Position numbers and translations under genes: made by a program. A DNA stretch of 58,679 bases from positions 44,081 through 102,759 of the forward strand of contig NZ_LT797706.1 of assembly GCF_900009135.1 (NCBI RefSeq). Reading direction: 5' to 3'. Below, piece after piece: positions 1 to 9,998 of the stretch. Below the pieces are notes generated by a model. The model did no database searches, was not told the DNA's origin, and saw only the letters and a list, made by a program, of their open reading frames with translations. Source of the stretch: Planktothrix sp. PCC 11201 (GTDB lineage: Bacteria > Cyanobacteriota > Cyanobacteriia > Cyanobacteriales > Microcoleaceae). Every line of letters begins with the position of its first letter. The first letter of the stretch is position 1.

Positions 1-22
1 GTAATTCGTAATTCGTAATTTC
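1..22. repeat. short interspersed ATTCGTAATT repeat
   Basis: The window opens with tandem copies of the 10-mer GTAATTCGTA. The same short repeat occurs near 7783-7798 and 27244-27260, always between genes. It is a low-complexity interspersed repeat of unknown role. Confidence 0.6.
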
Positions 23-23
23 G

Positions 24-443
24 TTATGGCAGAGAATGCCCGGTTTTGTTATGAATAAAATCTAAAATTTTAGAATAGGCTTCAGCATTGGTTTGAGGGT
101 TAATAATAACGGGTTCTTTACCATCGGGAAGCCAAAACGTAATGCGTTGGCTCGAATCAATTACAAAGGTATTAAGACGATTCAAGTCAATAATATATTC
201 ATGACGATCATAAACAATTCTAACCCAATAGTTAGTTGGGCAATGGGTTGTAATTCTTTGAATATATCCTAAAATATCCTCATAGGTTTTGGGATTAATT
301 TGATGGTTAATAATCATTTGTTTGCCATTAGCTGGCAACCAAAAGGCAATCCGTTTATTAAATCCAGATGCAAACGCACTTACACTATCGAGATCAACGA
401 GATAGGTTTCTCGCTCATAATTCATTTTGATCCAGTACGCCAC
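24..443 (-). CDS. hypothetical protein with a duplicated ~65-residue domain
   Basis: I do not recognise a named family. The 139-residue product is an internal duplication. The first half (about residues 3-65) and second half (about 72-133) share the same order of motifs: YW(I/V) near the start, a (T/E)Y(L/I)(V/I)DL segment, RI(A/T)FWLP, then an II(N) segment and a Y..IL..I helix. No signal peptide, membrane segment or catalytic motif is visible, so a soluble two-lobed or intramolecular pseudo-dimer fold is inferred. The start is GTG at 443, preceded by a GAGGAGG Shine-Dalgarno at good spacing. It stands alone, transcribed in the same direction as pyrG but upstream-to-downstream separated from it by no shared signal I can see. 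Confidence 0.7.
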   Translation of the reverse strand: MAYWIKMNYERETYLVDLDSVSAFASGFNKRIAFWLPANGKQMIINHQINPKTYEDILGYIQRITTHCPTNYWVRIVYDRHEYIIDLNRLNTFVIDSSQRITFWLPDGKEPVIINPQTNAEAYSKILDFIHNKTGHSLP

Positions 444-720
444 AGAACCTCCTCAGACCTGTGAATCCTTCCCGGGACTCAACTCGCTTGTAAATCGGAT
501 CAACAGACCAGAGGACAATGATCGCTTACCCATTCTGTATCATTATAGAATAATTACCGATTAGATAGGATCAAAATCTCCCCTGAAATTAGAAATTGAT
601 GCCCCTGCTCTTTCTTTCTGACTGAATTAACAATTCTAGGATAATTCAGTCTAAGAATTAAACAGGGAATTGGAATACAACCCGGTCTGGTCTAATTGTC
701 CATGGGTAGGGTGCTGTCCT

Positions 721-2385
<1,665 letters not shown>

Positions 2386-2474
2386 TCATTTATTAATTGT
2401 GCCATAACTACTTACATAAATTTGAAAACGACTGATAAATTTAAAGGTTACCAAGTTGTGATTCCTTAATGGCA

Positions 2475-3653
2475 TTACTTAGAAGAACGAACTAATAAAA
2501 AACTCGCAATTCCAATTCCCAAAAATGTCGGTAACCAAGCTGCAAAAAAAGGAGTCATAATTTCTTTTTGACCCAATGCCCCGGTAATAAAAGAAAGTAA
2601 ATAATATCCGAAAATCACAATTACACTAATCCCAAAACTGGTTGCTCGACTGGTACTTTGGGGTCTACTTCCTAATGCAACACCCAATAAAGCAAAGACA
2701 ACACAGGAAAAAGGGAGAGCATATTTTTGTTGAATTCTAACTTTGGTTTTAATAATTTTTTGTTGATCTCCACTCAATTTCATTAACTTTAAATAATCTC
2801 GAGCTTGAGCAATATTCATCTCATCAAACCCCCGTTTCCGTGACGCTAAATCTAGGGGAGTACGGGAGAGTTTAATCTGTTTATGATCAAAACGAACAAT
2901 ATTCCGATAAGATCCATCGGGATTTACAATATAAACCGTGCCATTAAAGAAATCCCAAGTATTAGCAGAAAAATTCCAATTGGCAGATTTTGAAGAAATA
3001 ATTTGAGTTAATTCCGGTTGGGAAAGATCTAAGATTGTCACTTCTAACATTTGACCTTTGTCAAATCTTTGGGCATAAAATAACCGGATTAAGCGACTAA
3101 ACTTTTTGTCAGTACCCTCTATTTTAATTTTCTCATATTCGGGATAAAAAATATTATCTTCTTGAACGGGAAGGTTGCCTTCATTTAATGCCTGTTCATA
3201 GGTGACAGATGCTTTATAATTAGCCGCCGGAACAATCACCTCATTAAACCAAAAGGTTAACCCCGTGATCATTAAACTGAAAATTAATGTGGGTACTAAT
3301 AGCCGATATAAACTAATTCCACAACTTTTCAGGGCAATTAATTCACTATCACTAGATAAACGACCATAGACCATTAAGGTACTTAAAATCATCGCCATAG
3401 GAAAAGCTAAAACGATGAATTCCGGCATTTTTAAGAGAAAAACCTCAACCGCGATTGCCACGGCCAAACCCGACTCCGCCACCTGTCGAACTAAGTCAAA
3501 AACCGTTCCTACGGTTAACGCAACCGAACTAAATAATCCCACCCCAAACACAAAGGGTGGAACTAATTCTTGGATTAAATATCGATCTAAAATTGAAAGA
3601 TAGGGCGGGAGAAATTTACCAGAAATAAAAGACTTATCAAGAGTAATTTTCAT
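2475..3653 (-). CDS. lptF: LptF/LptG-type LPS export permease (YjgP/YjgQ family)
   Basis: Inner-membrane permease of the lipopolysaccharide export ABC transporter. The 392-residue protein has two hydrophobic helices near the N-terminus (about 30-60 and 65-100), one near 120-145, a soluble periplasmic beta-jellyroll region of about 150-300, and three helices at the C-terminus, the layout of LptF/LptG. The segment ELVPPFVFGVGLFSSVALT is typical of the family. Cyanobacteria usually carry a single LptF/G-like gene beside lptB, so whether it corresponds to LptF or LptG cannot be decided here. Its start overlaps the lptB stop by 4 bp, so the two are translationally coupled. Confidence 0.9.
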   Translation of the reverse strand: MKITLDKSFISGKFLPPYLSILDRYLIQELVPPFVFGVGLFSSVALTVGTVFDLVRQVAESGLAVAIAVEVFLLKMPEFIVLAFPMAMILSTLMVYGRLSSDSELIALKSCGISLYRLLVPTLIFSLMITGLTFWFNEVIVPAANYKASVTYEQALNEGNLPVQEDNIFYPEYEKIKIEGTDKKFSRLIRLFYAQRFDKGQMLEVTILDLSQPELTQIISSKSANWNFSANTWDFFNGTVYIVNPDGSYRNIVRFDHKQIKLSRTPLDLASRKRGFDEMNIAQARDYLKLMKLSGDQQKIIKTKVRIQQKYALPFSCVVFALLGVALGSRPQSTSRATSFGISVIVIFGYYLLSFITGALGQKEIMTPFFAAWLPTFLGIGIASFLLVRSSK

Positions 3654-4384
3654 AGTTGAAAACTGTCACCTAAATAATACTGCCGCACTAGAGGATTATT
3701 ATAGAGTTCTTCAGCAGTTCCCGATGCAAAAATTTGTCCATCTCGCATAATATAAGCTCGGTCTGTAATAGCTAAAGTTTCCCTAACATTATGATCCGTA
3801 ATCAAAATTCCCATATTCCGAGTGCGTAACTGAGCCACAATTTCTTGAATTTCGGAAACTGCAATCGGGTCAACACCAGCAAAGGGTTCATCTAAGAGCA
3901 AAAACTGAGGTAATTCCAACCCCGTCGCTAAAGCCCGGGCTAGTTCCGTCCGTCTTCGTTCTCCCCCAGAAACCTGATAACCTAAAGTCGAGGCTACTTT
4001 TTCTAAGCGAAATTCCCTGAGTAAAGTATGCAGACGTTTTTGCCACAAATGACGCGGAACATGGGTTTGTTGTAACACCAATAAAATGTTATCCCTGACA
4101 CTCAGATGTCGAAAAATACTCGGCTGTTGCGTTAGATAACCAATTCCTAAACGGGCACGTTGATGAATCGGTAAATGGGTAATATCAATTTCATTCAGAT
4201 AAACGTTCCCTTGGGTCGGTTTTTCTAATCCCGTGGCAATATAGAAAGTTGTGGTTTTACCTGCACCATTAGGCCCCAATAATCCCACAATTTCCCCCTG
4301 GGAAACTGATAAATTGACTCGACTAACAACTATGCGTTTACGGTAGGATTTGTGAATATTCTCCAGCACTATTTTCATAACCAA
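3650..4384 (-). CDS. lptB: LPS export ABC transporter ATP-binding protein
   Basis: Cytoplasmic ATPase that powers extraction of LPS from the inner membrane with the neighbouring permease. The 244-residue protein has Walker A GPNGAGKTT near residue 38, a Q-loop (LTQQPS), the ABC signature VSGGERRR, Walker B LLLDEPFAGVDP and the switch His in TDHNVRE. The LTQQPSIFRHLSV segment after the Q-loop is characteristic of LptB. The protein starts 16 bp after lptA and overlaps lptF by 4 bp, so lptA-lptB-lptF form one operon. Either of the first two in-frame methionines (MVM) could be the start. Confidence 0.95.
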   Translation of the reverse strand: MVMKIVLENIHKSYRKRIVVSRVNLSVSQGEIVGLLGPNGAGKTTTFYIATGLEKPTQGNVYLNEIDITHLPIHQRARLGIGYLTQQPSIFRHLSVRDNILLVLQQTHVPRHLWQKRLHTLLREFRLEKVASTLGYQVSGGERRRTELARALATGLELPQFLLLDEPFAGVDPIAVSEIQEIVAQLRTRNMGILITDHNVRETLAITDRAYIMRDGQIFASGTAEELYNNPLVRQYYLGDSFQL

Positions 4385-4400
4385 ATTTGTTATAAATAAT

Positions 4401-4934
4401 TTAAGGATTACGCGGTGCTGAAGGTGCGCTTAATGGGGTTTTAAAAGCAGGTTTAGGATTAAAAGGTTCAACGGTGGCGTTTTTCGGGCTGGCACTTTCA
4501 TCGGGGACTAAATACATGGATTCTACCTGTCCTCCCCCTTGCGGTAGGGCAATAAACCGTCCTTCATCAATTAAATAGGTGACGGTTTCCCCGCGAATGG
4601 TATTCCCTTCTTGTAAAACAAATACATTTCCACTGAGAATGATTCGACGTTCTCGACTGAAATATTGGGCCTGGGCTGCGGTAGCCTGAATACTACGGGC
4701 GGGATAGTTAATTTGAACGTTCCCCCTGGCGGTGACAATTCCCGTTTGAGCATCGGCTTCTTGAATATCGGAACGCACGGTCATCGCCCGCCCGACGGCA
4801 TTTTTCGCGGGGGGTGCGGTTTGGGCATAACTGACTACACTATCCGTGACAAAACCACCGACTAGAGCCATGGGTAACAGCAGGATGAACCCTAGGGGGA
4901 GAGTGATTGAATTGAACAGTTTGGCAATCGGCAT
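4401..4934 (-). CDS. lptA: LptA/OstA-like periplasmic LPS transport protein
   Basis: Predicted periplasmic bridge protein that carries LPS between the inner and outer membrane. The 177-residue product has a hydrophobic N-terminal signal segment (about residues 10-37, ending near SYAQ) followed by an OstA_N beta-strand repeat: MTVRSDIQEAD, GIVTARGNV, ARSIQATAAQAQYF, RIILSGNV, NTIRGETVTY. The C-terminus is Pro/Ala-rich and probably disordered. It is the first gene of the lptA-lptB-lptF operon. A promoter should lie in the gene-poor DNA beyond 4934, but I see no clear one. Confidence 0.88.
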   Translation of the reverse strand: MPIAKLFNSITLPLGFILLLPMALVGGFVTDSVVSYAQTAPPAKNAVGRAMTVRSDIQEADAQTGIVTARGNVQINYPARSIQATAAQAQYFSRERRIILSGNVFVLQEGNTIRGETVTYLIDEGRFIALPQGGGQVESMYLVPDESASPKNATVEPFNPKPAFKTPLSAPSAPRNP

Positions 4935-5128
4935 TATGACGCTAGAAACTCTAAAAGGGTGACTGGGTGGTGCAATTAAGTAGTGGACGCTGAAATTGAC
5001 CCACCATAAGTCTGTGTGCCCATTGTACTCTATCCCTAACCCTCAAGGCGGGCATCGGTTATTACTAATTGATTTCGGATTACTCAAGCTATTGGAAAGG
5101 CGAATAGATAAATATATAGCAAAAGATA

Positions 5129-5239
5129 GGTCGGGCGGGTTTATTTAGATTATTGGTGGGTAACATAATTTATCAGGTCGGGCGGGTTTATTTAGATTAT
5201 TGGTGGGTAACATAATTTTATCAGTGAACCCGCCCCTAC
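5129..5239. repeat. GGGCGGGTT interspersed repeat, tandem double copy
   Basis: A 47-bp unit beginning GGTCGGGCGGGTTTATTTAG is present twice head-to-tail (5129-5175 and 5176-5222). The second copy runs directly into TGAACCCGCCCCTAC, the inverted counterpart of GGGGCGGGTTC. A related block occurs at 5279-5340 and again at 7685-7750 and 25572-25633. The element has inverted ends and no coding capacity. Confidence 0.8.
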
Positions 5240-5278
5240 CAAATTTATTAAATATCACACTGAAATTACAAATAATCC

Positions 5279-5340
5279 CTGTAGGGGCGGGTTCGCCTGA
5301 ATATTTGAAACCCATCAACAAATTATCAAAACCCGCCCCA
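5279..5340. repeat. GGGCGGGTT interspersed repeat, further copy
   Basis: GTAGGGGCGGGTTC on the left and ACCCGCCCCA on the right form inverted ends around about 40 bp. This is the same family as 5129-5239, in inverted arrangement next to it. Confidence 0.7.
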
Positions 5341-5378
5341 ACCCCACCGACAAATTAACAATTAATTCAATATCGCCC

Positions 5379-5555
5379 TCAAACCAACTCTACATCACAC
5401 AAACCGTTAAGGTTGAATCTACCAGTTAATCCACCATCAAGACCAAAACCTGTGAAATTTGCAATAGAATTTAAGTCACGACTACCACTTCTAGCTGAAA
5501 CCCTCACGGACTGACTTGATGTAAAACAGTCCCCAAAAGCGTTTGGCTTGTTTAG
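5379..5555 (-). pseudogene. C-terminal remnant of a gene cut by the IS701-type element
   Basis: On the minus strand an open frame runs from the edge of the IS element to a TGA at 5379-5381. It encodes about 59 residues including DCFTSSQSVRVSARSG, FTGFGLDGGLTGRF and LCDVELV. It has no start codon, and its frame continues into the IS inverted repeat until a stop a few codons inside. The composition looks like real coding sequence, but I do not recognise the family. The matching 5' part is not found on the other side of the IS, so it was probably removed with the insertion. Confidence 0.55.
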
Positions 5556-7015
5556 TATCCCTCTTCTGTCAGTCTCCTAGAAGTAAAATTAGAAAATAAA
5601 CCACATGGGTAGCTAGAAGGGGGATAGGGTAATGGATGTAGAATTACAGATTATCAAACATTTAGCCAGAGATGCACAACCAACAGTTTCAGTGATTGAT
5701 GAATATTGTCAAGGTTATAAAGACCTATTCCCTGAAGTTAGAAGTTACGAATGTTTTAAATACTTACATCTAGGAATCATCTCACCAATTCCGAGAAAAT
5801 CTTTACCGGAAATTGCTAAAATAGTAGGAATTAGGTCGCCGCAATCACTCCATCATTTTTTAGCCAATTCGCCTTGGTCAGCAAGGGAATTAAAGGAAAG
5901 AAGATTAGCTCGAACTCTAAAAGCATTGAAAGAAGAGAAGATTATAGTAATAATTGATGAAACAGGAGATAGGAGAAAGGGTAAAAAAACCGACTATGTA
6001 GCCCGACAATACTTGGGAAGTGTGGGCAAAATAGATCGGGGAATAGTATCAGTTAATGCTTACGGTGTTTATAAAAATATAACTTTTCCTTTAGTGTTTA
6101 GAGTATTTAAACCCAAAGGAACATTAAAAGAAGGAGATGTCTACAAAACTAAGATTGAAATCGCATCAGAAATCCTAACAGAGTTGGTTGAACTGGGATT
6201 TCAAATTGAATTGGTATTAGCAGATAGCCTTTATGGTGAAAGTAGTTCGTTTATCAGTACATTAGATAAATTTGGATTACCTTGGGTGCTGGCAATAAGA
6301 AGTAATCATGGAGTCTGGATGTCAAGCGAGGAGAAAGTTAGAGCAAACAAATGGTGTAAATTTGAGAGAGTTTTTAGCAATGGAGAATCAGAAACCCGAT
6401 ATATTAGAGAAATTATATTTGGAAAAAGAAGTCCGAGAACCTATTGGGAAATCACCACAGATCCAGAAACAATGCCAGAAGCCTCAACTTCATTTGTCAT
6501 GACAAATTTAACAGAAAATAGGAACCAGATAAAAAAGACATTAGGTAATTTATACGGGTTAAGAACATGGGTGGAATATGGATTTCGACAATGTAAACAA
6601 GAACTGGGTTGGACTGACTATCGGTTGACGGATTTTCAAGATATAGAAAAATGGTGGGAAATCATTTTCTGTGTGTATTTAATGATTAGTTTCAACTCCG
6701 AAGTTTTCCGGTCTTTAAGTCAAGGAAGTCCCAGAGAATCGGAGAGCAAAAAAAACACCACAGATTGCTCGAATCACCAACAATGGAATCATAAAGAGGG
6801 ATGGAAAAATGTTTTAAATAATTTGCGTTTAATAATTCAGCCTACTATTATATTGTGGTTGATTGCCCCGTGGTTAGATGTTTTTCCTGATCGTTATTTA
6901 TTGCTTGGGTTTCATAAATTAATTCAGAATATTAATCAATTTCAATCTTATTTTCCCAATGGATAACTCTACTTTTTATTACTTGTTGGTTTCGGAGACT
7001 GACAGAAGAGGGATA
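5556..7015 (+). mobile_element. IS701-family insertion sequence, complete
   Basis: The element is 1460 bp and bounded by perfect 22-bp terminal inverted repeats: left end 5556-5577, starting TATCCCTCTTCTGTCAGTCT, and right end 6994-7015, its exact reverse complement. It holds one intact DDE transposase gene. IS701 elements normally make a 4-bp target duplication, but the flanks here (TTAG on the left, TCAT on the right) do not match. With the severed gene on the left, this points to a deletion or recombination after insertion. The perfect ends and intact gene suggest a recent, possibly active element. Confidence 0.93.
5632..6966 (+). CDS. IS701-family DDE transposase
   Basis: Catalyses cut-and-paste movement of the surrounding element. 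The 444-residue protein shows the IS701-type signature DETGDRRKGKKTDYVARQY, in which Asp109 is the first catalytic acid. Asp198 in LADSLYG is the second, and Glu315 in WVEYGFRQCKQELGW the third, in the Y-x2-R-x3-E-x6-K type context of IS4-like transposases. No frameshift or internal stop is present. The gene fills almost the whole element and starts about 55 bp inside the left inverted repeat. Confidence 0.95.
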   Translation: MDVELQIIKHLARDAQPTVSVIDEYCQGYKDLFPEVRSYECFKYLHLGIISPIPRKSLPEIAKIVGIRSPQSLHHFLANSPWSARELKERRLARTLKALKEEKIIVIIDETGDRRKGKKTDYVARQYLGSVGKIDRGIVSVNAYGVYKNITFPLVFRVFKPKGTLKEGDVYKTKIEIASEILTELVELGFQIELVLADSLYGESSSFISTLDKFGLPWVLAIRSNHGVWMSSEEKVRANKWCKFERVFSNGESETRYIREIIFGKRSPRTYWEITTDPETMPEASTSFVMTNLTENRNQIKKTLGNLYGLRTWVEYGFRQCKQELGWTDYRLTDFQDIEKWWEIIFCVYLMISFNSEVFRSLSQGSPRESESKKNTTDCSNHQQWNHKEGWKNVLNNLRLIIQPTIILWLIAPWLDVFPDRYLLLGFHKLIQNINQFQSYFPNG

Positions 7016-7039
7016 TCATAGATAAAATACTTCTTTGAG

Positions 7040-7369
7040 TTGTATTCAAAATTCCCGATCAAATTTCCAGGGACAAGTCCTTTTGAAGAATGGCTTGATT
7101 CCCTTCAAGATAGTAAAACTGTATCTAAAATCAAGAAGCGACTGAGGCGAGTTGAGCTTGGAAATCTCGGAGATTATCGGTCAGTAGGAGCCGGAGTTTA
7201 TGAAATTAAAATTGATTATGGCCCTGGCTATCGGGTTTATTTTGGACAAATCGGGTTAACAATTGTGTTGCTGCTATGTGGCGGTGATAAAAGCACTCAA
7301 GAGCAAGATATTAGCCAAGCTAAAAAATACTGGAGAGATTATGAAAGGGCTCAAAGTGCCAACAAGTAG
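7040..7369 (+). CDS. RelE/ParE-superfamily toxin (HigB-like, addiction-module killer type)
   Basis: Predicted toxin of a type II toxin-antitoxin pair. The family's hallmark segments are present: PFEEWLDSLQD, KIKKRLRRVELGNLGDYRSVGAGVYEIKIDYGPGYRVYF and LLLCGGDKSTQEQDISQAKKYW. The family normally cleaves mRNA at ribosomes. Only a TTG at 7040 is available as start, because an in-frame stop lies at 7019-7021 and the IS701-type element ends at 7015. The usual upstream promoter has therefore probably been displaced. The gene overlaps the antitoxin gene by 29 bp. Length (109 residues) is normal. Confidence 0.85.
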   Translation: MYSKFPIKFPGTSPFEEWLDSLQDSKTVSKIKKRLRRVELGNLGDYRSVGAGVYEIKIDYGPGYRVYFGQIGLTIVLLLCGGDKSTQEQDISQAKKYWRDYERAQSANK

Positions 7370-7658
7370 AAGCTACCATGAATACTTGATTTCTTCTCTG
7401 AAAACCCCCGAAAGTGCTGCTAGCTATATCGAGGTTATGTTGGAATTGGAGTCAGGAGGCCCAGAACCTGAATTGCTAAGAGCAGGATTTAAAGATGTGG
7501 TGGATGCTTATTTACAGATGAATAAGTTATCAGTGGAAGCTAATCTTATTTATGAGAAACTGGATTTGATGTTGTCTGAGAGTGGAGGTGAGGAAATTTA
7601 TGCTTTGATAACCCTACTAAATGAATTGGGGTTGCAGTTAGCTATCACAGTAAAATAG
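7341..7658 (+). CDS. probable antitoxin partner of the HigB-like toxin
   Basis: The frame is open from 7263, but ATG 7341 (MKGLKVPTSRSYHEYLISSL) is the sensible start because the earlier codons lie inside the toxin gene. The product is about 105 residues. The beginning (SYHEYLISSLKTPESAASYIEVML) and the end (IYALITLLNELGLQLAI) resemble HigA-type antidote proteins paired with this toxin class, which carry a helix-turn-helix, although the HTH core is divergent here. The 29-bp overlap and toxin-first order are typical of HigBA. The assignment rests mainly on context. Confidence 0.65.
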   Translation: MKGLKVPTSRSYHEYLISSLKTPESAASYIEVMLELESGGPEPELLRAGFKDVVDAYLQMNKLSVEANLIYEKLDLMLSESGGEEIYALITLLNELGLQLAITVK

Positions 7659-7684
7659 GTAATTAATAATCGCAGTTATCGGTT

Positions 7685-7750
7685 GGGTCGGGCGGGTTTA
7701 TTAAGGTTATCGGTGGGTGACATAATTGATCGGTGAACCCGCCCCTACAA
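7685..7750. repeat. GGGCGGGTT interspersed repeat
   Basis: Starts GGTCGGGCGGGTTTATTAAGG and ends TGAACCCGCCCCTACA, the same element as at 5129-5239, here as a single unit about 66 bp long. It follows the antitoxin gene directly. Confidence 0.75.
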
Positions 7751-7805
7751 ATTTTATTCAATAGAGATCGCCCATTACCCATTCGTAATTCGTAATTACC
7801 CATTA

Positions 7806-7955
7806 TTACCGTTGACGTTTTTCATCTTCTCGACGTCTGCGATCACGCCATTCTGCTACGGTTAAATATAGGACACCCCCAGTAAAAATGATCAACATGG
7901 AAAAAGCCACCAATACCAAAATTTCAATCAGAGTTAACTCTTGTAAAAATTCCAT
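7806..7955 (-). CDS. 49-residue single-pass membrane protein
   Basis: A short gene encoding MEFLQELTLIEILVLVAFSM followed by more hydrophobic residues up to about 33, then a strongly basic tail (EWRDRRRREDEKRQR). This gives one transmembrane helix with a charged cytoplasmic end. The clean frame, sensible codon use and helix-plus-basic-tail design support a real small protein; similar short proteins occur in cyanobacteria, but I cannot assign a function. It is read towards the antitoxin gene and away from the transglutaminase-like gene. Confidence 0.65.
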   Translation of the reverse strand: MEFLQELTLIEILVLVAFSMLIIFTGGVLYLTVAEWRDRRRREDEKRQR

Positions 7956-8086
7956 AGGTCAATTAAAAATCCAGTTTTTATCTATTTTAATTCAAACGGT
8001 AGGGCGCGTGAAATTAATTTATTAATTATCACTCACCCTACAAAAATTTGGCAAAAGTATCAATCCATCAACCAGGTTTCCAAGGT

Positions 8087-9790
8087 TTAAACCGCAGGTA
8101 ACTCATCCAAAATGGTAAACCGAACATGATTAATAGCTAAGGTTCCCAAAGAGACTTTTTCCCTGTCAACATCAACCCCTTCACTGGTCAATCGTTGAAA
8201 ACGAATACCCTTGCCAATTTCAATATGATACCAAGCTAATCCCATAAAAAATCGCAGAGGATAGGGCCCACCTTCTTGAATATCATCGGGGTTAGATTCC
8301 ATGGGAACCCAACCGAAACCAGGGATATAAAATTCTAACCAAACATGATTATATTCCGGTTGTAAAGGCACTCCTCGACGGTCAGCAAATTGCGGGCATT
8401 TATAACGGCCAATAGTTCGACAGGCGATGCCATTTAATCTGGCTAAAGCTAATAAAACCCCCACATATTCCCCACAGGAACCTATGCCTCGCTCCAGAAC
8501 TACATCAGGATTTTCAATCTTAGAAGTCAGACTATAGGATAACTGATCATAGACATAATTACGAATACTTAAAAGTTTTCGCAGGAAATTAGTTTCATTG
8601 CGAATTGCTTCCTTGGCTGCGGCTTGGACAACTGCCGTATTCATAGCTAAATGATCATCATCTACAAAATATTTCTCAGGCATATCTGGGGGAATTTCAG
8701 GTAAATTTTCCACTTGACGGGGATCAATTTGATATTTAATACTCCGAACTTCTAATAAGGCTTTCCAACCAAAAATTAAACGCTCCGTCGAGGTCAAAGG
8801 ATTAAATTGAAATACCGCAACTTTTTCCCCATCTTCCACTTCCTCTCGAAAAGGAATTCCAATGGCTGAAACCTCTAAAACCTTCTGGCGATTTGTATTA
8901 GAAGGTAAAGCAATTCGCCATTCTAAATTTTCAATATGAACCGCATCTAAGGGTTCTAATTCCTCCACATAGGACATTTCAATCAAATATCCATTAGAGG
9001 TGGCATAGTTTTCCTGGGAATTAAAATGAAAAGAGAGGGGATGGATAAAGGTGCGATCGCGTTTTGCTAATTCAAACTGATCATAAGAACTGGGATTATC
9101 TCGGATATAAAGTTCACTTCCAGCATAGGCTACATAGAGAACTTCTTCACCCGTTTCTGGATCGGTATAAAAGGTTAAACCACTGGGGGATTCAAAGGGA
9201 GTTAAGACACTAAATCGAGTTTCTCCCGTTGCCTTTTCTAAACAATAAACCGTTTGTTCTTCCCGATCACAAACCCATAATTCTTCATTTCTAATTGTTA
9301 AATTTTCTACCCCAATTCCTGGGGCAGAAAAGCGGGTAATTTCTCGTTTGGTATTTTGACTATAAACCAGAACAGAAGCAATGCGATCGCAAGCCAAGTA
9401 AAGAGTAGATTCATAAACCGCAATTCCAGTAGCTACATCCGGTAATTGCATGAACAATTGAGGCTCAAGATTAATAATAGAATTATCCTGAACAACCCGG
9501 GGACAAAAATAGACTTCATTTCCGCGAGTAAACCAAAGATTGTCCCCCCAAATTGCTAAACCTGTAACATCTCTAAAAGCCAAAGTTAAATCAGGATTAA
9601 CCACCTTGGCATTATCAGTTTTAGGGTCAATTTGCAGTAAAAATCCTCGGGAGGTATCAATCGCTAATAGGGTATTTCCTAGCCCCGTTAAGCCATATAA
9701 AGCCGAAACCCCAATCGGTCGAATTGTTCGAGGTTTAAAACTGCTATTTTTCCCAACAGTCAATGAGTTAAGATTCATAGAAATTGTCAT
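8087..9790 (-). CDS. transglutaminase-like protein with N-terminal propeller-like region
   Basis: About 567 residues if started at the ATG at 9790 (MTISMNLN); an ATG at 9778 is also possible and the frame stays open to 9859. The first ~280 residues have repeated beta-propeller-like strands (LLAIDTSRGFLLQID, LWFTRGNEVYFCP, LYLACDRIASVLVY, LWVCDREEQTVYCLE). The C-terminal part is a transglutaminase core: Cys439 in GSCGEYVGVLLALARLNGI, His482 in YNHVWLEF and the acidic Asn500-Pro-Asp502 segment where the third catalytic residue is expected. Such proteins act as cysteine peptidases or amide-bond enzymes; the substrate is unknown. No signal peptide is obvious. Confidence 0.85.
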   Translation of the reverse strand: MTISMNLNSLTVGKNSSFKPRTIRPIGVSALYGLTGLGNTLLAIDTSRGFLLQIDPKTDNAKVVNPDLTLAFRDVTGLAIWGDNLWFTRGNEVYFCPRVVQDNSIINLEPQLFMQLPDVATGIAVYESTLYLACDRIASVLVYSQNTKREITRFSAPGIGVENLTIRNEELWVCDREEQTVYCLEKATGETRFSVLTPFESPSGLTFYTDPETGEEVLYVAYAGSELYIRDNPSSYDQFELAKRDRTFIHPLSFHFNSQENYATSNGYLIEMSYVEELEPLDAVHIENLEWRIALPSNTNRQKVLEVSAIGIPFREEVEDGEKVAVFQFNPLTSTERLIFGWKALLEVRSIKYQIDPRQVENLPEIPPDMPEKYFVDDDHLAMNTAVVQAAAKEAIRNETNFLRKLLSIRNYVYDQLSYSLTSKIENPDVVLERGIGSCGEYVGVLLALARLNGIACRTIGRYKCPQFADRRGVPLQPEYNHVWLEFYIPGFGWVPMESNPDDIQEGGPYPLRFFMGLAWYHIEIGKGIRFQRLTSEGVDVDREKVSLGTLAINHVRFTILDELPAV

Positions 9791-9914
9791 TATAGATGAA
9801 ATCAGGATATTTATTGATCGAATCAGGTCAAAGTTCAGACTTAGGATAGGCGACAACACCTAAATTTTCCTAAAATCTGATTCAGACTCAAACATTTAAG
9901 ATTAAGCACAGATT

Positions 9915-9946
9915 TTGACAAATTTTGCAGGAACATTAGATACAAT
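9915..9946 (+). promoter_or_regulatory. candidate promoter for the DUF928 gene
   Basis: TTGACA at 9915-9920 and TACAAT at 9941-9946 face the DUF928 gene start at 9999. The 20-bp spacer is longer than the usual 17, so the TACAAT hexamer is the firmer half. Confidence 0.4.
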
Positions 9947-9998
9947 AGTGATGTCGATAAATGCTACTCTCTATGCCCATCGGTAAGCGTGATTAATT

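Larger units (their letters stand above)
4935..5378. other. gene-free segment with interspersed repeats
   Basis: No convincing open frame is present between lptA and the truncated gene remnant. The right half is built from GGGCGGGTT repeats, described separately. The segment next to lptA should hold its promoter. Confidence 0.5.

Noticed and set aside
7263-7340. Longer start for the antitoxin
   Set aside because: The extra residues are a Cys/Lys-rich translation of the toxin's 3' end and are unlike antitoxin proteins.
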